From Cyanobium sp. M30B3 (GTDB taxonomy: Bacteria; Cyanobacteriota; Cyanobacteriia; PCC-6307; Cyanobiaceae), in contig CP073761.1 in NCBI GenBank assembly GCA_018399015.1, positions 2,294,001-2,358,000 on the forward strand: a stretch of DNA of 64,000 bases, in the 5' to 3' direction. Positions 57,646 to 64,000 of the stretch are shown here, piece after piece. Positions within the stretch are counted from its first letter, which is position 1; the number at the start of each line of letters is the position of its first letter. The notes below the pieces were generated by a model. The model was given only the letters and a program-made list of their open reading frames with translations, was not told the origin of the DNA and made no database searches. Position numbers and translations under genes: made by a program.

Positions 57646-58834
57646 CCGGCCCCGCTGCGGTTCCGGGAATGAACGGAGCCTGGGCCTGCACCTGGGGGCG
57701 CTCAAGCCGCTGCAGCAGCTGACCCATCAACAGGGCCACGGCGTCGTTGCCCACACCGATGCCGGCCGGCCCTGGATCGAGATCGCCCGGATCCACCGCC
57801 ACCCAGCCGCCGTCCTGGGGCAGACGCAGCTCGAAGTGGAGGTGGGGGCCGGTGCTCATGCCGGTGCTGCCCACCCGGCCGATCGCCTCGCCCTGGCGCA
57901 CCCGGTCGCCCGCCTTCACGAACAGTTCACTGAGATGGGCGTAGAGGGTGCGGCGCCTGGGGTTGTCGTGCTCCACCTCCACGGTGAGGCCATAGCCACC
58001 GGCCATGCCGCTGCTCACCACCCGGCCCCCGAGGGCGGCCACCACCGGCGTGCCCTCGGGGGCAGCGAAGTCCTTGCCGGCGTGCATCAGCCAGCTGCCC
58101 AGCACCGGATGCAGCCGGAAACCGAAGCCGCTGCTGATTGCGGCCGGTCCGATCAGCGGGAACAACAGGCGGCGATTGCCGTTGCCGGCCACGGGTGAGG
58201 GCCGGGGGGTGATGGCAAACACGCTCGAGAGACTGAAGTTGCCATCGGCGCCGGCCATGAGCGCCGACACCGGCACGGTGAGGGGCGTGCTCAGGGGCTG
58301 GGGGCCACCCTCACTGAAACCGATGGCCGCCAGCTCACTGGCGGAGGGCAGTGGCAGCTCGGGGTCGCCGGGCCGCTGCAGGGCTGGCCCCTGGCTGTCG
58401 TTCCTGCCGCGCCAGCGCACCACCACACCGCTGCTGCACTCCTGCTCGGAAAGGGCCCCACTGCTGCAGGCCCGCTGGTGGGCGGGGGACTGCTGGGGCG
58501 TGGCCGTTGCCCCCGTGCGGATGCGCTGCCGTTCCGCCGGGCTCACCACCCCCTGGCGCACCAGCTCATCGAGGGACTGGTCGAAACGCAGGGGTTGCGG
58601 CGCGATGGGCTGGGCTGGCCGGGCCAGCTGGGGTTGGGCCTGGGGGGATAGGGGTTGCGGTTGGGCCTGGGGTTGGCTGGCCGCAGGCGCGGGCCTCAGG
58701 GGCACCGCCTCCTGCACCGGGGGTGGCGGCGGCAGGGCCACGGGGGCCTGGGGCTGTTCGATCGTTTCTAGGCCAGCCAGGCCTGGGAGAGCCGCCAGCA
58801 GGGAAGTGGCCACCAGCAGGGGGGCTCCCCGCAT
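57626..58834 (-). CDS. M23 family metallopeptidase (LytM-type)
   Basis: Secreted zinc endopeptidase that cuts peptidoglycan crosslinks. From ATG 58834 (alternative 58867) the product has a signal peptide, a long Pro/Gln-rich linker and a C-terminal M23 domain: LMHAGKDFAAPEGTPVVAALGGRVV and STGMSTGPHLHFELRLP carry the metal-binding His/Asp residues (HxxxD and HxH types). It ends inside the 3' end of the convergent ATPase gene. Confidence 0.9.
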   Translation of the reverse strand: MRGAPLLVATSLLAALPGLAGLETIEQPQAPVALPPPPPVQEAVPLRPAPAASQPQAQPQPLSPQAQPQLARPAQPIAPQPLRFDQSLDELVRQGVVSPAERQRIRTGATATPQQSPAHQRACSSGALSEQECSSGVVVRWRGRNDSQGPALQRPGDPELPLPSASELAAIGFSEGGPQPLSTPLTVPVSALMAGADGNFSLSSVFAITPRPSPVAGNGNRRLLFPLIGPAAISSGFGFRLHPVLGSWLMHAGKDFAAPEGTPVVAALGGRVVSSGMAGGYGLTVEVEHDNPRRRTLYAHLSELFVKAGDRVRQGEAIGRVGSTGMSTGPHLHFELRLPQDGGWVAVDPGDLDPGPAGIGVGNDAVALLMGQLLQRLERPQVQAQAPFIPGTAAGPVSAPRD

Positions 58835-58944
58835 GGAGTGACGGGCAGGGGGGCGGGTCACTGGCAAACCGGGGCTGAGGGGAGGGAGGGAGCGGCGGAT
58901 CGAGCTGGAGAACTCCCCGGGGGAAGGGGCCTCCAGAAGTGGGG

Positions 58945-59019
58945 CTCAGTGGCGCACAGGTCAGTGACGCACAGATCAGTGGCACACAGATCAGTGGGAC
59001 ACAGATCAGTGGCGCACGG
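58945..59019. repeat. 15-bp tandem repeat, five units
   Basis: Five consecutive 15-base units starting at 58945, 58960, 58975, 58990 and 59005, with consensus ATCAGTGGCGCACAG and one to three differences per unit. Each unit contains the inverted repeat GTG-GCG-CAC. It lies upstream of the minus-strand M23 gene and is unrelated in sequence to the other 15-bp array at 46610, although the architecture is the same. Confidence 0.9.
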
Positions 59020-59098
59020 GTTGGAGAGCGGAAAGGAAGCCGAAGAGCAACTGCAAGGACGACCCGGCGCTGACGGCTGTGGACCCGCGGGCGCTGGC

Positions 59099-59104
59099 AG
59101 TATA
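59099..59104 (-). promoter_or_regulatory. Candidate minus-strand -10 (TATACT) for the M23 gene
   Basis: TATACT is a five-of-six match to the sigma-70 -10 box. The predicted start would be about 255 bases upstream of the M23 ATG, leaving the minisatellite within the transcript. No -35 box is recognised. Confidence 0.3.
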
Positions 59105-59138
59105 GAAACCTCCCGGCCCCGGATCCCGGCCGCGCCGC

Positions 59139-59903
59139 TCAGATGCGGCGTTCCAGCCGCGTGCGCAGCGGTCCACTGCGCAGCAGCAGGCGGCCATCGC
59201 GCTCCAGCCCCTCCACCTGCCAGAGCCTGCCGCCGTGTTCCACGCCCTCAGCCGGCCGCCACAGCCGCTCCTCGGCCAGGGCGCGGACGTCTTCAGCGGC
59301 TGCAGCCGAGGCAACAGCCCATTCCAGGGCAGCCTGCAGGCGGGGCTCCAGACGCCGCGGGGCCGCCTGGGGGTGCGCCGGACGGCCGGGGGACAGGGCC
59401 CCGGCCAGGCTGATCGCCCCCTGGGGCACCCGGTTGCGCCCATTCAGGCCGATCCCCACCTGGGCCCAGCGCACCTGGCCACCGCGACGGCGCAACCGCG
59501 GCAGCAGTCCCGCCAGTTTGCGCCCCTCCAGCAGCAGGTCGTTGGGCCACTTGAGCTGGGGCCTCAACCCCAGCTGCTCCAGCTGCAGGGCGAGGCCCAC
59601 GGCCACCGCCAGCCCCAGGGCGGCGCTGCCGGGCTGGGAGGGCCAGGGGATGGCGGCACTCAGCCACAGCCCCCCCGCAGGGGAGGACCAGCACCGGCCC
59701 TGCTGCCCCCGGCCGAACCGCTGGCGGCGGGCCAGCACCAGCAGCGCCGTGCCCTGCGCTGGCAGGGGACGGCCAGCGGCCTCCCGCGCCGCCAGCCAGC
59801 GGGCCAGTTCAATCTCTGTGCTGGCGCACACCGGCAGGTGCCGCCGCTGCCAGCGCAGGCAGGGTGCCCGGGCAGGCAGGGGTGTCAGAGGCTGGACAAC
59901 CAA
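59139..59903 (-). CDS. birA: Biotin--[acetyl-CoA-carboxylase] ligase
   Basis: Attaches biotin to the carrier protein of acetyl-CoA carboxylase. TTG 59903 is the likely start (254 residues) and overlaps the aminotransferase end by 19 bases. The catalytic core is seen in VCASTEIELARWLA, the biotin/ATP loop QRFGRGQQGRCWSSPAGGLWLS, LKWPNDLLLEGRKLAGLL and VGIGLNG. There is no N-terminal HTH, so it is a monofunctional ligase. The start is uncertain. Confidence 0.88.
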   Translation of the reverse strand: MVVQPLTPLPARAPCLRWQRRHLPVCASTEIELARWLAAREAAGRPLPAQGTALLVLARRQRFGRGQQGRCWSSPAGGLWLSAAIPWPSQPGSAALGLAVAVGLALQLEQLGLRPQLKWPNDLLLEGRKLAGLLPRLRRRGGQVRWAQVGIGLNGRNRVPQGAISLAGALSPGRPAHPQAAPRRLEPRLQAALEWAVASAAAAEDVRALAEERLWRPAEGVEHGGRLWQVEGLERDGRLLLRSGPLRTRLERRI

Positions 59904-61078
59904 CGGCCGATCCGCACGGCGCCAGCCTCCAGCTCGGCTTCCGGATGCACCAGCGCCAGCCGCAGCCAACCCTCGCCACCGGGGCCGAAACCGTTGCCGG
60001 GCGTGAGCGCCACCCCGGTGGCCTCCAGCAGGGCCGCGCAGAATCCCTCCGACTCCATGGCCCGGGCCGGCGGCGGCAGCTGCAGCCAGAGGTAGAGCGC
60101 CATCGAAGGCAGCCGCACCGGCCAGCCCTGGGCCTGAAGTGCGGCGGCCATCGTGTCGCGGCGTGCGCGGTATGTGTGGCGCAGCCGGGCGGGCCAGTCG
60201 GGGGCCTGCTCCAGGGCGGCGATCGCGCCGGCCTGCAGGGCCAGCGACTGGTTGAAATCCACCACCCCCTTGAGCTGGCGCAGGGCACTGATCAGCCACT
60301 CCGCACCGATCGCGAAGGCCAGGCGGAAGCCCCCCAGGCACCAGCTCTTGGAGAAGGAGAAGAACTCGATCCCGCACTGCCGCCAGGCGGGGTTGCGCAG
60401 CAGGGCCGGGGCCTCCCCGTCCAGGGCCAGATCCACGTAGGGGTTGTCGTGGGCCAGCACGATGTCGTGCTGCAGGGCCTTGGCCACCGCCTGATCCAGC
60501 CAGGCCTGCTCTCCTGTGGTGGCCGTGGGGTTGTGGGGAAAACCCAGCACCATCAGCCCCAGCTGCTGCCACGCGTCCGCGCTGAGTTGCTCGAAGTCCG
60601 GCCGCCAGCCTGCCGCCGGATCGAGACGCAGCAGGCGGGGCCGGGCCGAGGCCAGCCGCAGGCCGCCCATGTGGGAAGGGTAGTAGGGATCGAGCAGCAG
60701 GGCCCCATCGCCCGGATTGAGCACGGCCAGGGGCAGGTGGGCGGTTCCCTCCTGGGAGCCCACCAGCAGCAACACCTCCCGGTCGGCGTCCACGTCAACG
60801 CCGAAGCGCCGCTGGGCCCAGCCGGCCACGGCGTGGCGCAGGGGGGCTGTGGCGGCATGCAGGCAGTAAGCCGCGCTTTCAGGACGGCCAAGCTGGGCGG
60901 CCATCGCCTCGATCGCCACCGCCGGGGGCTGCAGGTCCGTGGAGCCCAGGGAGAGATCCAGCAGCGGCGGCAGGCCGCTGGCGGGGTCGGCGGCCTGGCT
61001 CAGATAGGCGGCCTTGCGGCGGTCGTTGCGGGCAAAGACACCACTGCCGAGCTGGGCCAGCCGATCAGAGATGGGCAT
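59885..61078 (-). CDS. PLP-dependent aminotransferase class I/II
   Basis: A 397-residue fold-type I enzyme. The PLP lysine is in FSFSKSWCLGGFRLAFAIG, and other features are LGFPHNPTATTGE, AHDNPYVDLALDG and the N-terminal LPPLLDLSLGSTDLQPP. It resembles the LL-diaminopimelate/succinyl-diaminopimelate aminotransferase group, but the exact substrate cannot be assigned. It overlaps the thioredoxin gene by 14 bases and birA by 19, forming one transcript. Confidence 0.87.
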   Translation of the reverse strand: MPISDRLAQLGSGVFARNDRRKAAYLSQAADPASGLPPLLDLSLGSTDLQPPAVAIEAMAAQLGRPESAAYCLHAATAPLRHAVAGWAQRRFGVDVDADREVLLLVGSQEGTAHLPLAVLNPGDGALLLDPYYPSHMGGLRLASARPRLLRLDPAAGWRPDFEQLSADAWQQLGLMVLGFPHNPTATTGEQAWLDQAVAKALQHDIVLAHDNPYVDLALDGEAPALLRNPAWRQCGIEFFSFSKSWCLGGFRLAFAIGAEWLISALRQLKGVVDFNQSLALQAGAIAALEQAPDWPARLRHTYRARRDTMAAALQAQGWPVRLPSMALYLWLQLPPPARAMESEGFCAALLEATGVALTPGNGFGPGGEGWLRLALVHPEAELEAGAVRIGRWLSSL

Positions 61079-61385
61079 CCAGGAAGGCCTGCAACTGGGC
61101 CTGGGCCATGGCGCCCTCGTGGCGGGCCACCTCTTTGCCGTTGTGGAACAGCACCAGGGCCGGCAGGCCCTGCACCTTGAGCAGGTCGCGGCTGACGGGA
61201 TTGGGATCGGCCTCCAGCTTGCCCACCGCCAGCCGGCCGGTGTAGGCGCTGGCCGCCCAGTCCATCAGCGGGGCCATCAGCCGGCAGGGACCGCACCAGG
61301 CGGCCCACACGTCCACCAGCACCGGCGTGGACGCCCGCAGCACTTCGCTCTCGAAGTTGGCGTCGGTGAGCTGGGCGACGGACAC
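61065..61385 (-). CDS. trxA: Thioredoxin
   Basis: A 106-residue thioredoxin from GTG 61385: SVAQLTDANFESEVLRASTP, the active site VWAAWCGPCRLMAPLMD, VGKLEADPNP and the cis-Pro loop VQGLPALVLFHNGKEV. An upstream ATG at 61433 would add 16 residues that are not thioredoxin-like. It lies between vipp1/pspA and the aminotransferase on the same strand. Confidence 0.92.
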   Translation of the reverse strand: MSVAQLTDANFESEVLRASTPVLVDVWAAWCGPCRLMAPLMDWAASAYTGRLAVGKLEADPNPVSRDLLKVQGLPALVLFHNGKEVARHEGAMAQAQLQAFLDAHL

Positions 61386-61455
61386 GGCGGCGGCACTGCG
61401 AAAGGTGGATTGTATGGAGCCCGGCGGGCTCACCGGGCTCGCCTCAGGAGCAGAT

Positions 61456-62244
61456 TCAGAGCTTGTCGATCGAGCGCTTCAGCTCCTCCAGTTCCGCATC
61501 CACCTCGGCCACCTTCACCGGCTCGAGCTGGGGGGCCGGACCACCCTCGGCCGGCAGGGCGATGGGCTCCTGGTTGGGCTCCAGCTGGTTGTTCTCCAGC
61601 CGGCTGCGCAGGGCGGCCAGTTCGTCGTCCACATCGCTGCTCTGCAAGGCGGCGAACTGGCTCTCCAGGTCGGCGCCGGCCAGCTCGGCGGCGGCCTGGC
61701 TGCGGGCCTCCAGCGACTGCACCTTCTCCTCCATGCGCTCGAAGGCCGCCATGGCGTTGTCGGTGCCGAGGCCGGTCACGGCGCTCTGCAGCTGCTCCTG
61801 GGCCTGGGCCGCCTGGGCGCGGGCCTTGAGCATGTCCTTCTTGGTCTTGGCCTCGGAGATCTTGCTCTCCAGCTGTAGCAGGCTCTTCTTGAGCTGCTCC
61901 ACCTGGGCCGACTGGGTCTGCAGCTGGGTGTTCAGGGCCGTGGCGGTGTCCTGGTAGGTCTTGCGGCGGGAGAGGGCTTCGCGGGCCAGGTCCTCCTCCC
62001 CTTTCTTGAGGGCCAGTTCGGCACGCTCGTACCAGGTTTTCGACTGGCTCTCCGCCTGTTCCGCCTGGTTCTGGATCCGCTTCTGGCTGGCGATGGCGGT
62101 GGCCACGGCCTGGCGGAGTTTCACCAGATCCCGCTGCATGTCCTCCACCGACTGGTCGAGAATCTTGGACGGATCCTCCATGCTGCTGATCACCGCGTTG
62201 GCGTTGGCGCGGAACAGACGGCTGAGGCGTTCAAAGAAGCCCAT
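61456..62244 (-). CDS. PspA/IM30 family protein (Vipp1-like)
   Basis: Membrane-remodelling ESCRT-III-like coiled-coil protein; Vipp1 is needed for thylakoid biogenesis. ATG 62244 gives 262 residues: the amphipathic helix GFFERLSRLFRANANAVISSMEDPSKILDQSVEDMQRDL, long coiled coils to about residue 220, and an acidic Pro-rich C-terminal tail that ends in a helix (EVDAELEELKRSIDKL). The C-terminal extension favours Vipp1 over PspA, but the assignment between the two is not certain. Confidence 0.9.
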   Translation of the reverse strand: MGFFERLSRLFRANANAVISSMEDPSKILDQSVEDMQRDLVKLRQAVATAIASQKRIQNQAEQAESQSKTWYERAELALKKGEEDLAREALSRRKTYQDTATALNTQLQTQSAQVEQLKKSLLQLESKISEAKTKKDMLKARAQAAQAQEQLQSAVTGLGTDNAMAAFERMEEKVQSLEARSQAAAELAGADLESQFAALQSSDVDDELAALRSRLENNQLEPNQEPIALPAEGGPAPQLEPVKVAEVDAELEELKRSIDKL

Positions 62245-62322
62245 CGTGGGTTCAGGGTGGCGAAAACTGGAGCGATGCTGGGAGGCTAACCACAACCGGC
62301 CGCAGCCACCAGAACGGCTGGA

Positions 62323-62355
62323 CCAGGATGCCCGCCAAACTGGATGCCCGCCAAA
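62323..62355 (+). repeat. 16-bp direct duplication over a start codon
   Basis: GGATGCCCGCCAAACT followed by GGATGCCCGCCAAACC: the same 15 bases occur twice with a 16-base period. The DUF721 gene starts in the second copy (ATG 62344); the first copy's ATG (62328) is in another frame. The duplicated unit includes the translation start. Confidence 0.8.
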
Positions 62356-62880
62356 CCCCGCCCGTCCGATCTCACCTGCCGCCGCATCGGCAACCTGTCC
62401 TTGCTGCTGCCGCCGCCGCGGCCCCCAGCTGCCCCGCTGCAGCAGTGCCTGGAGAGCATCGAGCAGGCGTGGCAGCGCCAGGGCCATCTGGCGGCCCTGT
62501 GGCAGCGGTGGCCCAGCCTGGCCGGCCCCCAGCTCGCCCCCCACTGCCGGCCCCTGCGCCTGCAGGGCAGCAGGCTCACAGTGGGCGCCGCGCCGGGGCC
62601 CTGGCTGCAGGCCCTCCAGTACAACCGCCACCAGTTGCTGGGCGCCCTGCGGGCGGCAGGCTTCCCGGTGCGGGAACTGCGCGTGGAGCAGCACCATGCC
62701 GCTCCCCTGCCGCCCCCTGGCATGGAGGAGGAGCGGGCCACGTGGGCCCGCCACCCCAGCCGGGCAGACGTGCACGGCATGGGGATCTGCCCGCGCTGCG
62801 CCAGCCCGGCCCCGACGGGCGAGATGGCCCGCTGGGGGCACTGCAGCTTCTGTCGCCGCCAGGAGTTGGGCACCCCGTGA
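62344..62880 (+). CDS. DUF721 (DciA-like) protein with C-terminal zinc-ribbon-like motif
   Basis: A 178-residue protein. The DUF721 core (LESIEQAWQRQGHLAALWQRWPSLAGPQLAPHCRPLRLQGSRLTVGA ... YNRHQLLGALRAAGFPVRELRV) matches the DciA group of putative replicative-helicase loaders. The C-terminus adds two CxxC pairs, ICPRCASPAP and CSFCRRQ, that could bind zinc. Start ATG 62344. The helicase-loader role is from the family, not shown here. Confidence 0.82.
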   Translation: MPAKPRPSDLTCRRIGNLSLLLPPPRPPAAPLQQCLESIEQAWQRQGHLAALWQRWPSLAGPQLAPHCRPLRLQGSRLTVGAAPGPWLQALQYNRHQLLGALRAAGFPVRELRVEQHHAAPLPPPGMEEERATWARHPSRADVHGMGICPRCASPAPTGEMARWGHCSFCRRQELGTP

Positions 62881-62890
62881 GGGCCGGCGC

Positions 62891-64000
62891 TCAGTAGCGC
62901 TCGGGCCGGGGCTCGCGCCAGTTCGGCGGCCAGCCCCGGCGGCGCAGGGCCGCCGCCCGCTGCTCCAGCCGGCGCCGGTCGAGCCGCCACAGCTGATAGA
63001 TGCCCGCCTGGTCGAGCCGTTCCGGCTCCAGACCCTGCCAGTGGGGCTGGGCGGCCGTGTCGGCGTCGATCACCAGCAACAGTTCACTGCGGCCATCGGC
63101 GGGGCTTGGGGTCTGCCCCTGGCGGCTCTCCCCGGCCAGGCGGTCGCTGAGGTTCACCAGGCCGCGGGGTCCGGCCTCCTCGTACACCACCACCCGGCGG
63201 CCATAGAAATGGAGGGAGGGCTTCAACATGCCCACCATCGCCAGGTGGGAGGGCAGGCCCCTCGGACTCAGGCGCTGGGCGCTGGCCGCCAGACGACGCA
63301 CCGGCTCGGCCCGCAGCCGGTCGCCCAGCTGGGCCAGCGGCAGCAGCACCGCCAGCACGAATGCCACCAGCGGCAGCTGCAGGGCCACCAGGGCCGCGGG
63401 ATGGCCGCGCCGCCAGCCCGCCACCAGGCCAAACAGGGCGGCCAGCGCGAAGCAGGCCGCCGCCAGGGGCAGGCGACCGCTGGCGAGCAGCTCCTGGGGC
63501 AGCGTGGGCATCTCGGGGGTGACGATCGCCGGCACCCAGCGCGGGGCCAGGGCCAGCACCAGGGCCAGCAGGGCCGCCAGCACCAGCATCAACCGCCAGG
63601 CCAGCCAGGCCCCGCGCTGGGCGGCCAGGGCGATCAGCAGGCCAGCCGCCGGGGTGGCCGGCAGCCAGTAGCTGGGCAGCTTGGTGGCGGCAGCCGTGAA
63701 GAACAGCAGCACCGCCAGCAGCCAGCAGGTGGCGAAGCGCTGCAGCGACAGCGCCGGCGGCGGCACCGGCCCCCGCAGACCCCGCACCAGACCGAGCAGC
63801 AGCAGCGGCGTGGCGGGCAGGCTGGCCAGCACCAGGATCAGGCCGAAGAACCACCAGGGCGCCCCGTGGTTGTTCACCACGCTGCTGAAGCGCTGCAGGT
63901 TGTGGTAGCCGAAGAAGCTGTTCCAGAAGGGCTCTCCCTCCCGCAGCAGGGCCAGGCCATACCAGGGGCCGGCCACCAGCACCGTGATCAGCCCGCCGCG
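62891..64000 (-). CDS. Glycosyltransferase family 39 (ArnT/PMT-type), 5' end cut by window edge
   Basis: The minus-strand frame is open through the right edge; the first in-window ATG is at 63982. The visible 363+ residues are the C-terminal part of a polytopic mannosyltransferase-like protein: GYHNLQRFSSVVNNHGAPWWFFGLILVLASLPATPLLLLGL followed by several helices and a soluble C-terminal domain (PSHLAMVGMLKPSLHFYGRRVVVYEEAG). Family members transfer sugars from polyprenyl-phosphate donors to lipids or proteins. It is convergent with the DUF721 gene. Confidence 0.88.
   Translation of the reverse strand, partial: RGGLITVLVAGPWYGLALLREGEPFWNSFFGYHNLQRFSSVVNNHGAPWWFFGLILVLASLPATPLLLLGLVRGLRGPVPPPALSLQRFATCWLLAVLLFFTAAATKLPSYWLPATPAAGLLIALAAQRGAWLAWRLMLVLAALLALVLALAPRWVPAIVTPEMPTLPQELLASGRLPLAAACFALAALFGLVAGWRRGHPAALVALQLPLVAFVLAVLLPLAQLGDRLRAEPVRRLAASAQRLSPRGLPSHLAMVGMLKPSLHFYGRRVVVYEEAGPRGLVNLSDRLAGESRQGQTPSPADGRSELLLVIDADTAAQPHWQGLEPERLDQAGIYQLWRLDRRRLEQRAAALRRRGWPPNWREPRPERY

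Larger units (their letters stand above)
58835..59138. other. Intergenic region between birA and the M23 gene
   Basis: A 304-base stretch without a gene. It contains the 15-bp minisatellite (58945-59019), a Pro/Gly-coding-like but non-conserved G-rich part near the M23 start, and a TATACT hexamer on the minus strand at 59104-59099 that may be the -10 of an M23 promoter, which would place the repeats in its 5' leader. Confidence 0.6.

Noticed and set aside
58945-59019. CRISPR array
   Set aside because: The units are contiguous with no spacers, only 15 bp long, and no cas gene is present.

Overview
The window is a G+C-rich chromosomal segment from a picocyanobacterium, most likely a Cyanobium/Synechococcus (alpha-cyanobacterial) strain. 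The evidence is the set of oxygenic-photosynthesis genes (chlI, psaF-psaJ, petC-petA, ndhB, a high-light-inducible protein, vipp1/pspA), cyanobacterium-specific families (DUF3370, DUF3067, DUF1400 hydrolase, cyAbrB), an orphan GroEL, malate:quinone oxidoreductase, and very short gene spacing with frequent ATGA/TGATG overlaps. It is core genome. I see no insertion sequence, prophage, CRISPR array, integrase or rRNA operon, and one tRNA.

Layout. 0-9 kb, mostly + strand: DUF3370 protein (cut by the left edge), chlI, ruvC, 5-formyl-THF cyclo-ligase, small proteins, sufE, hom, then an oligopeptide-type binding lipoprotein and one permease. 9-19 kb: DUF1400 hydrolase and MFS transporter (head to head), ychF, a MacA-like adaptor, wecB, a PilT ATPase, hli, tsaD, and psaF-psaJ closed by a clear terminator. 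19-28 kb: gmk, rqcH-tatC, DUF3067, petC-petA, lgt-cobM, mqo, tRNA-Val(CAC). 28-37 kb: RodZ-like protein, ppx, a UbiA prenyltransferase, an S66 peptidase, ispD, a GT9 glycosyltransferase, fabG, and groL without groES. 37-46 kb: nanE, a two-gene ABC-2 exporter, then the respiratory block ctaB-ctaA diverging from ctaC-ctaD-ctaE, then cyAbrB. 46-52 kb: HdeD-like protein, ribE, a bifunctional-nuclease-family protein, an aldo/keto reductase with a ferredoxin tail, and the distal part of a topA operon. 52-64 kb: topA, ndhB plus a MacB-type ATPase, an M23 peptidase, birA, an aminotransferase, thioredoxin, vipp1/pspA, a DUF721/DciA-like protein, and a GT39 glycosyltransferase cut by the right edge.

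Functional links. The ctaA/ctaB products make the heme A used by the aa3 oxidase encoded by the divergent ctaCDE genes, and the intergenic region holds a perfect TGTGA-N6-TCACA palindrome of the CRP type. tatC lies close to petC, and Rieske proteins commonly use the Tat pathway. Several envelope genes (wecB, nanE, GT9, GT39, M23, S66, lgt) are scattered rather than clustered.

The most unusual features are: (i) six apparent single-base losses, nearly all at G/C runs, confined to about 2.6 kb of the topA operon (49.5-52.2 kb) and affecting three consecutive-frame genes whose start/stop overlaps are otherwise intact; (ii) two unrelated 15-bp minisatellites of five units each, both upstream of minus-strand envelope genes; (iii) the CRP-like operator in the cta divergent promoter region; (iv) a seven-unit 9-bp repeat encoding the GroEL tail. 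I did not find a convincing new defence, biosynthetic or mobile system.
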